A stretch of 64,000 nt of DNA from Xiphias gladius (lineage: Eukaryota > Chordata > Actinopteri > Istiophoriformes > Xiphiidae), in contig NC_053421.1 of assembly GCF_016859285.1 (NCBI RefSeq), positions 1,279,100 to 1,343,099 on the forward strand, written 5' to 3'. Positions 26,989 through 34,699 of this stretch are shown piece after piece (position 1 is the stretch's first letter; each line of letters starts with the position of its first letter). Position numbers and translations under genes: made by a program. Under the pieces are notes generated by a model that searched no databases, was not told where the DNA came from, and was given only the letters and a program-made list of their open reading frames with translations.

Positions 26989-29143
26989 TGTATATATGTA
27001 TATATAAACATTCTTTTTTTTTTGTTTTCCTTTATTTCTTTCATGTTTTCTCTTGCAGATCTTTGGTCCAGTGATGCAGATCCTGAAGTTTAAAACACTG
27101 GAGGAGGTGGTGATGAGAGCCAACGATACTAAATACGGTCTAGCAGCTGCTGTTTTTACTAAGAACATTGATAAGGCCAACTATGTCTCCAATGGGCTCC
27201 GTGCCGGCACTGTTTGGTAAGAGTGTTATTGCTGAAATCATTACTATGCAAATGTTATAAGCTGTAGATTTTCATGATTTAGCTGAAGGTTCTCTCATGA
27301 ATATTCAAAGGAATAATTTAGAGCATGGGTTTTGTTTGTGTAGTTTTGGCTTTCATTCATTTTAGCTATGATACAACATCTTACACATTGTCACTGCTCA
27401 GATCTGTGGTAATGTGACACAAGTAGGCAGAGTTTTACAGTTAAGAGTTGAAAAAAATAAAAGTATTACAGATCAGATGATCAAAGAAGTCCCTGTAGTG
27501 CATGCTGTTTTGGTGCATTCAGACAGATGGATAGGAAGAGGCATGCTTTCTGTCACTAAATCTGTGGCTGTTGAGTGTTTTTAGTGTTAAACAGATGCTT
27601 TTCAGCTACATCCAGGCAGTTGTTTTTTACTGTATCACTGTCTTTAAGAGAGATCATATTGTGTACTGGTGTTTTAAGAAAAAATACTGCAGCAGCCGTT
27701 AAAAGTAAGAACAAGAGATTTTAACATAGTATGTGGATACCTAGTAATAAAGGCTCGTATTTAAATCTGGATTCATTGAAGGTTCCTTGTCACTTTTCTG
27801 AAGTCTGTGTTGAGGTGCTGTGTATGAGTTGTAATGGGTTCAGGTTGCCAAGATTTTAATATTACATTTATGTGGTGATATTACCACATTTCAAATTTAC
27901 ATCATTTGAGTTTATTCACTATTATTCACTATTAATGTCATTTGTATGTATGTGTGTGCTTGTGTGTGTTCCTCTGCAGGATTAACTGTTATGATGTGTT
28001 TGGGGCTCAGGCTCCGTTTGGAGGTTACAAGGCTTCAGGTAACGGTAGAGAGCTAGGAGAGTATGGTCTGGACAACTATACAGAAGTCAAAACGGTAATT
28101 ACTAAACATGAACCACAATATACTGGAAGTGTTTGAGATGTATCATATGAATTGCTCTGACTTCTGGATTTCAGGATTAGGAGCAGATAGCTCCTCCTGT
28201 CAGTATGCAAAGCTAATGCTAACTTGCTAAAATGTGGAATTATCAGTTTAGTAATCATCAGTTATAATCAACTCCTCAGACATGATGTACCAGTAATATG
28301 TCCCTCTTACAATCAGTAAAAATAGTTAGCAATCCTTTAGAACATTGGGATAGTTATTTTTGAGTTGAAGTGTTCAGAATACCACTAATGTGCAGTCTGG
28401 GAGCTTTATTGGTCCACTGGTCTGTGGAGATTGTTTAGTTTAAAAAGTAAGTTTCTGAACCTAATGAAGTTAAATTAAGGTTTATTTAGGGTCAGAATTG
28501 CTGTGGAAGTTTGTTCATCTTTTCAGATTAGTTTAAAATGAAATCAGAATTTGTTTATTAAGTCCACATCATGATTTTCTCTATTTGATTTGGATTTTAA
28601 AAAAAGTTTCTAACATTTATTCACATTTATGTTGCTTCAATGTGTTAAATATTGAGTGTATTATGTAACTTTTCATATTTTAGACTGGTGTAATCTTTTT
28701 TCAATTGGCAACAGGTTAATCAGTCGACAAATGCACTTGCAGATCGGAACTGAATGTTTAAAGATATAAATTACTTGATATTTCACAAGTATAACTACTT
28801 GTTTCAAAACATTGAAAACTAAACCTAACACACTCCAAATTTAAAGATGGAGATTAATTTCTTTAATAACCAAAAGTTAATACAGGTACTAAGTACAGAT
28901 GAGAAAGTGATAACAGACATAAGTGATTGTCTAACACTACACCTCTTAACACTATCATATAACCCCGAAATTGAAAGTTGAAGTACTGCATGCAGTGAGT
29001 TGGTGTTCATTTGAATAAATGATTTTGCACTGAGATACATAATAACTAAGGAAATATTCTTTACATCTTAAAATCCTGAGAGTAAGTCCTGTTTTTGTCT
29101 ATTTTGTCAGGTGACCATCAAGGTACCACAGAAGAATTCGTAG
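11894..29143 (+). CDS. aldh2: aldh2, mitochondrial aldehyde dehydrogenase 2, complete
   Basis: Thirteen coding exons sum to 1557 nt, 518 residues (human ALDH2 has 517), with the same exon sizes as I recall for the human gene after exon 1. The product oxidises acetaldehyde and other aldehydes to acids with NAD+ in the mitochondrial matrix as a homotetramer. Exon 1 gives an Arg-rich, acid-free presequence. Active-site parts are all present: Asn in PWNFPLLMQ (exons 5/6), the [11 protein letters not shown]-binding turn (exons 7/8), Glu286 in LELGGKSPN, Cys320 in the [11 protein letters not shown] triplet and EIFGPV (exons 10/11). The Glu changed in human ALDH2*2 is conserved (NYTEVKT). It ends VPQKNS, as in mammals. 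Introns are 0.3-4.6 kb and carry transposon relics. Teleosts often have tandem aldh2 copies; only this intact one is here. Confidence 0.97.
12890..13330 (-). mobile_element. Tc1-like relic in aldh2 intron 1
   Basis: The minus frame 13161-12949 begins [20 protein letters not shown], the first catalytic Asp segment (SDE) of a Tc1 transposase, followed by a short deleted joint to the 3'-end-type sequence AAATTTGCAAAAATTTCCAAAG. Most of the transposase is missing. Confidence 0.7.
13340..14145. other. aldh2 intron 1 stretch, unassigned
   Basis: An open frame at 13419-13748 (109 codons) has no recognisable domain and lacks splice partners in phase with aldh2. I see no other structure. Confidence 0.35.
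14146..15290 (-). mobile_element. L2-like non-LTR retrotransposon 3' half
   Basis: On the minus strand [16 protein letters not shown] (about 15150-15100) is the reverse transcriptase active-site box of the L2/CR1 group. It is followed in frames 15057-14776 and 14876-14355 by the typical tail: [22 protein letters not shown], then [59 protein letters not shown] and [14 protein letters not shown]. The frameshift between the two frames makes it inactive. The 3' end near 14150-14210 is the common phrase containing CAACTCAAAGTGCTTTACAT. Confidence 0.88.
15295..15652 (+). mobile_element. Tc1-derived terminal fragment
   Basis: It opens with ATAGACAAGTGTGTGCCTTTCC and the conserved TTTACCACAGGTGGACTCCA, and ends GTGAATACTTTCTGAATGCA just before CTGTACATTAG. 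These are the flanking non-coding sequences of a widespread fish Tc1 family. No coding part remains. Confidence 0.7.
15655..16570. other. aldh2 intron 1, 3' part, no recognised feature
   Basis: A/T-rich; a frame at 16263-16562 has no recognisable content. It ends in the exon 2 acceptor. Confidence 0.4.
16571..16675 (+). CDS. aldh2: aldh2 exon 2
   Basis: Acceptor TTTCAG, donor GAG|GTGAAC, 105 nt. It encodes [20 protein letters not shown] then [15 protein letters not shown], the N-terminal strand region of the NAD-binding domain. Confidence 0.97.
17553..17693 (+). CDS. aldh2: aldh2 exon 3
   Basis: Acceptor TTCCAG, donor GCT|GTGAGT, 141 nt. It encodes [20 protein letters not shown] then [20 protein letters not shown], matching the ALDH2 helix pair. 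Confidence 0.97.
18446..18525 (+). CDS. aldh2: aldh2 exon 4
   Basis: Acceptor CACAG, donor CAG|GTAAAA, 80 nt. It encodes [20 protein letters not shown] then NVVKCLR; the LETLDNGKP block is typical. Confidence 0.97.
18835..18946 (+). CDS. aldh2: aldh2 exon 5
   Basis: Acceptor TTCAG, donor CCG|GTGAGG, 112 nt. It encodes [20 protein letters not shown] then [17 protein letters not shown], leading into the catalytic Asn segment of exon 6. Confidence 0.97.
18947..20261. other. aldh2 intron 5, no recognised feature
   Basis: No coding or transposon signature found up to the dispersed repeat that starts near 20262. Confidence 0.4.
20262..20430 (+). repeat. dispersed repeat, copy A (aldh2 intron 5)
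   Basis: It shares with 21491-21650 the order ATGCAGTC, TTTGCTTATC, TTGTTGGGCTC or TTGTTAGCCTC, GGGCATG, GAAGTTA, TTCCTTAA, then CTCTGACTCAT or TTTGACTAAT. It extends into CGGACAGTCCTGTGTTG on the right. Family unknown to me; no coding content. Confidence 0.65.
21081..21209 (+). CDS. aldh2: aldh2 exon 6
   Basis: Acceptor CTGCAG, donor GAG|GTACTT, 129 nt. It encodes [20 protein letters not shown] (the Asn stabilises the oxyanion) and [17 protein letters not shown], the adenine-binding Lys region. Confidence 0.98.
21491..21650 (+). repeat. dispersed repeat, copy B (aldh2 intron 6)
   Basis: Second diverged copy of the repeat at 20262-20430 in the same orientation; together they flank aldh2 exon 6. 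Confidence 0.65.
22153..22407. mobile_element. fold-back (palindromic) element in aldh2 intron 6
   Basis: Arms 22153-22216 and 22341-22407 are imperfect inverted copies (AAACTGTGTTAAAGAGGTG against its complement), with a loop of about 125 bp. This looks like a miniature inverted-repeat element or part of one. Confidence 0.6.
22769..22882 (+). CDS. aldh2: aldh2 exon 7
   Basis: Acceptor ACCAG, donor GAG|GTAGGA, 114 nt. It encodes [20 protein letters not shown] then [22 protein letters not shown] starts the NAD-binding turn. Confidence 0.97.
24120..24531. mobile_element. non-coding dispersed repeat with short terminal inverted repeats
   Basis: It opens TTTTATGCCTCCGTGCTCGT and closes GGAGGCATAAAACACGAGGC, giving inverted ATGCCTCCG ends. 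Inside are a CCATCTGTC tetranucleotide block (24180-24222) and CGCCTTGAGGGAATTTCTTC, then GGTCAAGGTCACTGTGACCTC. I recognise it as a common fish repeat without coding capacity; class uncertain. Confidence 0.6.
24877..24979 (+). CDS. aldh2: aldh2 exon 8
   Basis: Acceptor ATTAAG, donor ACA|GTATGT, 103 nt. It encodes [20 protein letters not shown] then [14 protein letters not shown]. The Glu of LELGGKSP (residue 286) is the general base. Confidence 0.97.
26000..26184 (+). CDS. aldh2: aldh2 exon 9, catalytic cysteine
   Basis: Acceptor TTCAG, donor CAG|GTGACA, 185 nt. It encodes [20 protein letters not shown] with the nucleophile at the middle Cys (residue 320), then [20 protein letters not shown]. 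The donor is followed directly by a short CA run. Confidence 0.98.
26697..26861 (+). CDS. aldh2: aldh2 exon 10
   Basis: Acceptor TCCAG, donor GAG|GTAGGA, 165 nt. It encodes [20 protein letters not shown] then [20 protein letters not shown] and [15 protein letters not shown]. Confidence 0.97.
26947..27030. repeat. (TG)n followed by T-rich tract before aldh2 exon 11
   Basis: About 19 TG units at 26947-26985, then TATATATG and T-runs ending 29 bp before the exon 11 acceptor. Preceded by two A-runs. Confidence 0.95.
27059..27216 (+). CDS. aldh2: aldh2 exon 11
   Basis: Acceptor TTGCAG after a (TG)n-(T)n tract, donor TTTG|GTAAGA, 158 nt. It encodes [20 protein letters not shown] onward; the Glu before it and this Phe bind the nicotinamide ribose. 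Confidence 0.97.
27980..28094 (+). CDS. aldh2: aldh2 exon 12
   Basis: Acceptor CTGCAG, donor ACG|GTAATT, 115 nt. It encodes [20 protein letters not shown] then [18 protein letters not shown], with the Glu that is Lys in the human inactive ALDH2*2 allele. Confidence 0.97.
29111..29143 (+). CDS. aldh2: aldh2 exon 13, stop codon
   Basis: Acceptor TGTCAG, then [10 protein letters not shown] and TAG. Only 33 nt coding, as in mammalian ALDH2. Confidence 0.97.
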   Translation: MTIKVPQKNS

Positions 29144-29562
29144 ACATGTACAGTGAGCCCAGTCAACCAGGAAGCAGCTGAAGCGAGACATTGGACTGAG
29201 ATACTGCTCTGTCCTGAGGAATTCTACTGCATTCTGTCACACATGCACAGTACATAGAGTACCTGTGGAAGCAGGGAGGAATCCTATTCGTTTGAGCACT
29301 GTGAATGCTTTTTTGTGATGTGTAAATGCGCCCAATTAAAATGTCTGTTATCAGTAAATCAAAACCGTCAAGAGTTGTCAAACTGAATTGAATACTTACA
29401 ATATTTCACCACACTACTGACGTCTCAAACAGCAGAGTATACAAAGTTCTGTTCATAACTCTACTATCCAGACCTTAAATTTTCCACCTGATTTGATGTA
29501 ATCATAACCCTAAAGACACTGTTTCTATTTGTAATTTTTGGGCACTGAGATTTGTTTTTCAG
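29144..29562 (+). other. aldh2: aldh2 3' UTR
   Basis: Non-coding sequence between the stop and the polyadenylation signal. A weaker upstream signal variant (AATTAAA, about 29334) could give a short form. Confidence 0.75.
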
Positions 29563-29568
29563 AATAAA
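29563..29568 (+). terminator. aldh2: aldh2 polyadenylation signal AATAAA
   Basis: Canonical AATAAA 420 nt after the stop, followed within 40 nt by a TTGCTCTGTCATTTTTGTGT-type GU/U-rich stretch. Confidence 0.8.
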
Positions 29569-29789
29569 TGCATTTGAGGCACTCTGCTTGCTCTGTCATT
29601 TTTGTGTATTATTTACAGGGAAGGTTAAAGGAGATTAATTTAAAAATGTTTGATTGTAAATTTTTGGTTAGCACCATAGCTTGTTCCCCCCCCCCCTTTT
29701 ATTTAAATGTGACAAAAGATAAAGCATAAAAGCTAAATTTCACCAAAGACCATGAAAAGACAAACATGAGCCTAGAAAAAAAGCCAAAG

Positions 29790-30250
29790 GCTGTCAACTT
29801 AAAGATGGCAATCTGACTCCTACAGAGAGGAGCTGGACCTCGACTTCAGAAAGACGCACACTGACACCGCTGACATTGGTGACTCCACTGTGGAGAGATT
29901 TGGCAGCATGAAGTTCCTGGGACTGAAGATCACAGAAAACGTCTCCTAGACCTCACATGTGACAACACTCTCCAAGATAGCATAGCAGCTTCTTCACTTT
30001 CTGCATCAACTGAAGGAGGTGAGGCTCCTTCCAGCTGTTCTCAATACATTCTACAGTCTCACCACAGAGAATCCTGACCACCTGCATGACTGTCTGGTAT
30101 GGGACCTGCAGGGTCTTTGTAAGACCTAACGGACAGTGAAAACAGCAGGAAAAAGGTAATTAATACTTCTCACCCCTCCATACAACATATCAATTGAACA
30201 CAGTGCACCCGCAAGGCCCTCAGCACAGTCTCTCCTATCATCCGCTGATT
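29790..30250 (+). mobile_element. non-LTR retrotransposon fragment (post-RT region)
   Basis: Degraded frames read ERFGSMKFLGLKITENVS, then HFLHQLKEVRLLPAVLNTFY. This matches the region after the reverse transcriptase palm of fish LINEs (usual FLGVHI...L, then F.RRLKKV.LP..IL..FY). Stops throughout. Confidence 0.6.
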
Positions 30251-30523
30251 ATTCGATTAATCAACTAGTCTGTCAAAAGAAAACTAAGTGTGCTGAATAA
30301 TGTGTTATTGAATCGTTTAATTATCTTTTGTGTATTAGACTGTTGGTTGGGGGAAAAAAAACAACCCACCCCCATCCTGGAGGTACTGCCACAAGGTTTG
30401 ATCATAATCCTCTGACATTTACTGACCACTCGATTTTGCGAACAAGCAGCCTTAGTAAGATTACGTGTGCGTGTGTGCATGTGCGTGCATGAGTACATGT
30501 ACTGTGGTTATGTACACTTACTG

Positions 30524-30726
30524 GGCAATTTATTAGGAACATCTGTACACCTGCATATTCATGCCATTATCCAATCAACCAATCATGTGGCAGCATTACA
30601 ATGCATAAAAAATCTGCAGATACAGGTCAACATCAGAATGAGAAGAAAAAAAAAAGTGATCTCAGTTCCTTTGACCGTGGCAGGATTGTTGGTGCCAGAC
30701 AGGCTGGTTTGAGTGTTTCTGAAACT

Positions 30727-30780
<54 letters not shown>

Positions 30781-30915
30781 TCTAGAGTTTACTCAAAATG
30801 GTGCCAAAAACAAAAACATCCAGTGAACAGCAGTTCTGTTGACACCACCACCTTGATGAGAGGGATCAGAAGAGAATTGCCAGACTGGTTGGAGCTGACA
30901 GAAAGGCTACAGTAA
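30524..30915 (+). mobile_element. Tc1-like transposon 5' part, split by a CA microsatellite
   Basis: It begins CACTTACTGGGCAATTTATT (a known Tc1 family terminus). It then encodes SSFDRGRIVGARQAGLSVSE, the helix-turn-helix of this family, up to 30727. After 50 bp of (CA)n the frame continues VSRVYSKWCQKQK, the next transposase segment. The C-terminal half is absent. Confidence 0.8.
30728..30777. repeat. (CA)n microsatellite inside a Tc1 transposase relic
   Basis: Perfect CA run of about 25 units, sitting between two consecutive segments of the transposase reading frame. Confidence 0.97.
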
Positions 30916-31706
30916 GTCATTTCTGTATTTGTCTCTATTGATCAGCTTACATTAAACATAATTACAATAATAGTGATTCAGTATCGAAGAAAACACTGAA
31001 TTAGTGCTCTGACACCTGCACTGTGAATCACTATGTCAGGCAAGTTACGTGTTTCGTCTCATACCAATGAGACCAAACTGTTTAAAATAGAACTTAATTA
31101 GAAAGCAAATATATTCATTAGACTTATGTGAATATAATAACTTGAGTAAAAGCATGGTTCTCCCATATTTGCAAATAATTTCATAGTTTGAACCATAGTA
31201 TTAATGAAAACTAGGCAAAGGTAGGTAAGGGACTGGTCAGATGAGTTTATTTTTCAGCAACATGTCTACAGCAAGATGAACACCAGGCTCTGCAACAATT
31301 CGTTCTGCTCCAGTCCAGACGAGGTTTGCTTGAAAGTCAGCACTGGGTCCATGTTTTTATTTCAAGTACTAGGTGGTCCAAGTGAGCAATTCAAGAGTTC
31401 CAAGGCTTTACAGCTATTCATAATCCTTGAGATTAATGGAGAGGTTGTAATATTTCCAAGGTTCCATAAACCTAGGAAAGTTTCAGCCTTTTAAAGTGCA
31501 GAAAGTGCAAATCCAGACACTGTAATGTTGTTTTAATCAATTGTGATAAAGCCCTGATGAGACTGAATGCTGATCAGAAATGGCCTCATTTCCTCCCTCT
31601 GACGCTGCTTGTATGATTTCAGGTCATGGCCCCACTATGACCAACTGCTCCGTTCTCACTCACTTTTTCTCTCCTGTAAAGCTCAGCTCCCTTTCTGCCC
31701 CTTATC
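30916..31706. other. intergenic, no gene recognised
   Basis: The interval between the Tc1 relic and the ZP gene 3' end. The frame at 31276-31494 has no recognisable content. Confidence 0.4.
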
Positions 31707-31712
31707 TTTATT
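31707..31712 (-). terminator. possible polyadenylation signal of the ZP gene
   Basis: AATAAA on the minus strand 422 nt after the stop at 32134. It is the first canonical signal met downstream; not otherwise supported. Confidence 0.35.
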
Positions 31713-32133
31713 AAAATACCTGAATAACTGAACACTTGTACAACCCAATGTAATCTAATACATCAGCCCATCAGATTATCATATTCAGTTTTTGTTGAGT
31801 CCAATTCTAAGGTGTTTTATAAACTCCATTGTCAATTTAGAGGCTGTTTGTGGTGATGTCAAGCTGGATTGCATTAGTGAAAGGTTTTTCTAATATTTTG
31901 TGACTTATATGTAAACAGCAGTGGACCAGTCAACAGAAACAGAATTTGATAAGATTAATTAATTAAAGATTGAATATATTGGTGGGCTGTTGAATTAGAT
32001 TAGATTTCAAAGGTGTATTTCTGGAATTTCAATCTGTTCCTACACCACCAAACCTTTGTCACATTACTGCTTTGTGGGAACACCAACACCTGCTCTATCA
32101 AGCCCCTCCAAGAACAAGCCTATTAATCTTATC

Positions 32134-33629
32134 TCAAAAGAACTCATCCATCACCTTCTGTCTCACCACCCCTTCCCCCTCAGCTGGCTGCTCCACCACA
32201 AACCCCAAACTCTGCATGCCCCATCCTGGCACTACCTCAGCCCACTCCCTGTCAGTCATCTGGCTACTCTCTGACCCTTGCAGGGTCGTAGTAACTGTCA
32301 CCACAGCAGAATGAGTAGGGCTGTCTTGATGCATTTGCGCTCTACTAACAGAACCAGAACTGACACTGTGAGGCCTTATAATGGAAAATTCTTGAACTTC
32401 TTTCTTTGTCTTCACTGCTTCAGTAAACTGACTCAGATGCAGAGCTTCACCACCCTCAATTCCAGAATCAAAATCAGACTCACCAAGAAACTCATCTACA
32501 GAGAATTGGTCCTTGAGGCGAGCAGACTGGTCTGATTCTAACCCTCTGATCTGTAGACTGCAAAGCACATCATAATCTCCACCTGTTCCTTTACTGTTAA
32601 CAGAAGTACCTGCTTGCTGTGGTATCCTGTCAGACTTGGTGTCCACTGATTTATTAACAGACATGAAGGGTTCTGACTTCAAAAGTGTGCTCAACTTATC
32701 AGACCCCAGCCTGCTTTTTCTTGACCTTCTAACATCAAGAAAACCAGGGGGGTCAAATTCAAACTTACTGGTGGAAGAATGTGTCCCAGCTAATGTCTCA
32801 AGTCTACTGTTAAACTGACTCTCATGGACACTTGAATCCCAAAGAGAACCAGATCTATCGATACCAGATGTAGCTCTAACATTATAGGGGGTAAAGCTCT
32901 CTGTACTAATAGCAGTATCATGCATGGTACCATGTACAGGACTATTACTACCCCCTTCACGCTTGATTGCACCGATAGTGGCACTGCAACTCACTTTATC
33001 ACCATTAGGACAGAGTTTAATGAAAGGAATTACAGCTGAGGAAATATTTTCTGCAGAACCATGGTAACTTGTATTATAATCAATACCAAAACTGGAATTT
33101 GTTGTAGTAATAGTGGTGGTAGCAGAACCATCTCTTGAAGCGTCAGTATTACTGTTGTCACTGGATAAACCCCTCACAGAAAAACTTTTGGTACTAGGCA
33201 CCTCCTCTCCAGCCCCAACTGTCTCATTTTCCCCAGGTCTAGTCTGGTCAGACATCATGATGCTATCTGTTGCTAATTCTTTTTGCTGGCTGTCTGCCTT
33301 TTCCACAGCAACCTCTTCTGTCTCACCCTCATTTTCTTTCTTTCCCTGCTGGCTGGCTGCAGCACTGTTCCTCCATTCTTTTTTCTCAGCAGGGAGTACA
33401 ATTGTCTTCTCTGTAATAGCCCCTTCACTTTCCTCCTCATGGCCAATCTCTGTCTCCCATGGAAAAGTCTGGACTTTTTGAAGGTGCTCATCCATTCTCT
33501 CTTCCCTCTTCTCTTCTTGATCCAGCCACTCTTTTCCCTCTGCTTGAAAAGATAACACTCTCCCCCTTGGTTTCTCTTCACCCTTTTGCCCAATGAACCA
33601 GCCTGGACTGCTGACTGTGTTTTTGATAG
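32134..33629 (-). CDS. ZP gene exon 8: ~500-residue C-terminal tail
   Basis: Acceptor CTTCAG at 33630-33634, in phase with exon 7 and open for 1496 nt to a stop at 32134. It begins [20 protein letters not shown], then an acidic/basic charged stretch, a Ser/Thr-rich middle with possible N-glycosylation sites (NSS, NTS, NIS), the basic RRSRKSR, and an acidic [18 protein letters not shown]. Only three Cys. I recognise no domain. The open length far exceeds chance, so it is very probably coding. Confidence 0.85.
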
Positions 33630-34645
33630 CTGAAGAGAAAAAAAGACAGCTATGAGAAAAGTCTAATTTAGAGCAAGAGATGATGCAGGTTGTTTTTTTT
33701 TACTTTTTAAAAACAATAATGGTATTTTCTATCTTCCTTTAAATGGATGCTAAGATTGGAGAAAATTGCATCAGATTATGCATTACAAAACTGCCTATAC
33801 TGTGAACCCATCAATTATCCATCACAGAAAAATCATGTAATTGTATGTATGTATAATATGGGATAATCCACAACTTATTATCAGTGTTATTCTTTTAGAA
33901 TTTATTATTACCATCATGTGTTTAATTATCCTCAGTTACCAGCAGGTGTGGTGTGATTTAGAGTAATTTGTTCAGATGTTCTCAGAACTTACAGTCCTGT
34001 ATGTCAGTGCATATGGAATCACAGCAGGAGCATACTGGGGGTGAGGCTTCCAGCTCCACCCACCTACACACATGAGAGAACAAAGCAGTCCTATCCATTA
34101 GTACCAATAGTTTACTTGATTCAAGGCACGATACAGTGCCAAAAACTAAACAAATATCACTAAATGTCATGTAGATTGAGACCAATCCAAAAACACTCCT
34201 CCCAATTTAGATCCTTACTACACTGTGACCTGTATTAGTGAATTTTGTGACTTTTTTTTTTTTTTTTTTTTGGACTTTGCATTTACATGGTCTGTGTCTT
34301 TACCCTTAGGCCACCAAACCATCTCCCCAAAATTATTGTTATCCATGGTTGTCCAAATGTACCAGATTTGCCCTTTCAAAATATAAATAGAGATTACAGA
34401 AATAAAGTGTCTATTAAATTATTTGTTTTGATATTTTTATTCCTTTCATCTGATTTTATAATCTTATTATGATTCATATTCTGTATTTTCATTCTACATT
34501 AAAGTACCAGCCGTGTTATACTTCTAAAGAAGGTTTATTTAGTAACATTGGCTGCTTACCTGCCAGCAGCCTTGTTGTAGTTGCAGGACTTAGAAATGTG
34601 GGAAGTGGCGAGACCGACTGACATTGAACAGTGGAGGTACAGCAC

Positions 34646-34699
<54 letters not shown>

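Noticed and set aside
26724..27180. Minus-strand open frames with His-Thr runs
   Set aside because: Antisense of aldh2 exons 10 and 11 and the (TG)n tract between them.
33113..33593. Frames of 90-122 codons on the + strand and a second minus frame
   Set aside because: Shadows of the long ZP exon 8, which alone is linked by phase to exon 7.
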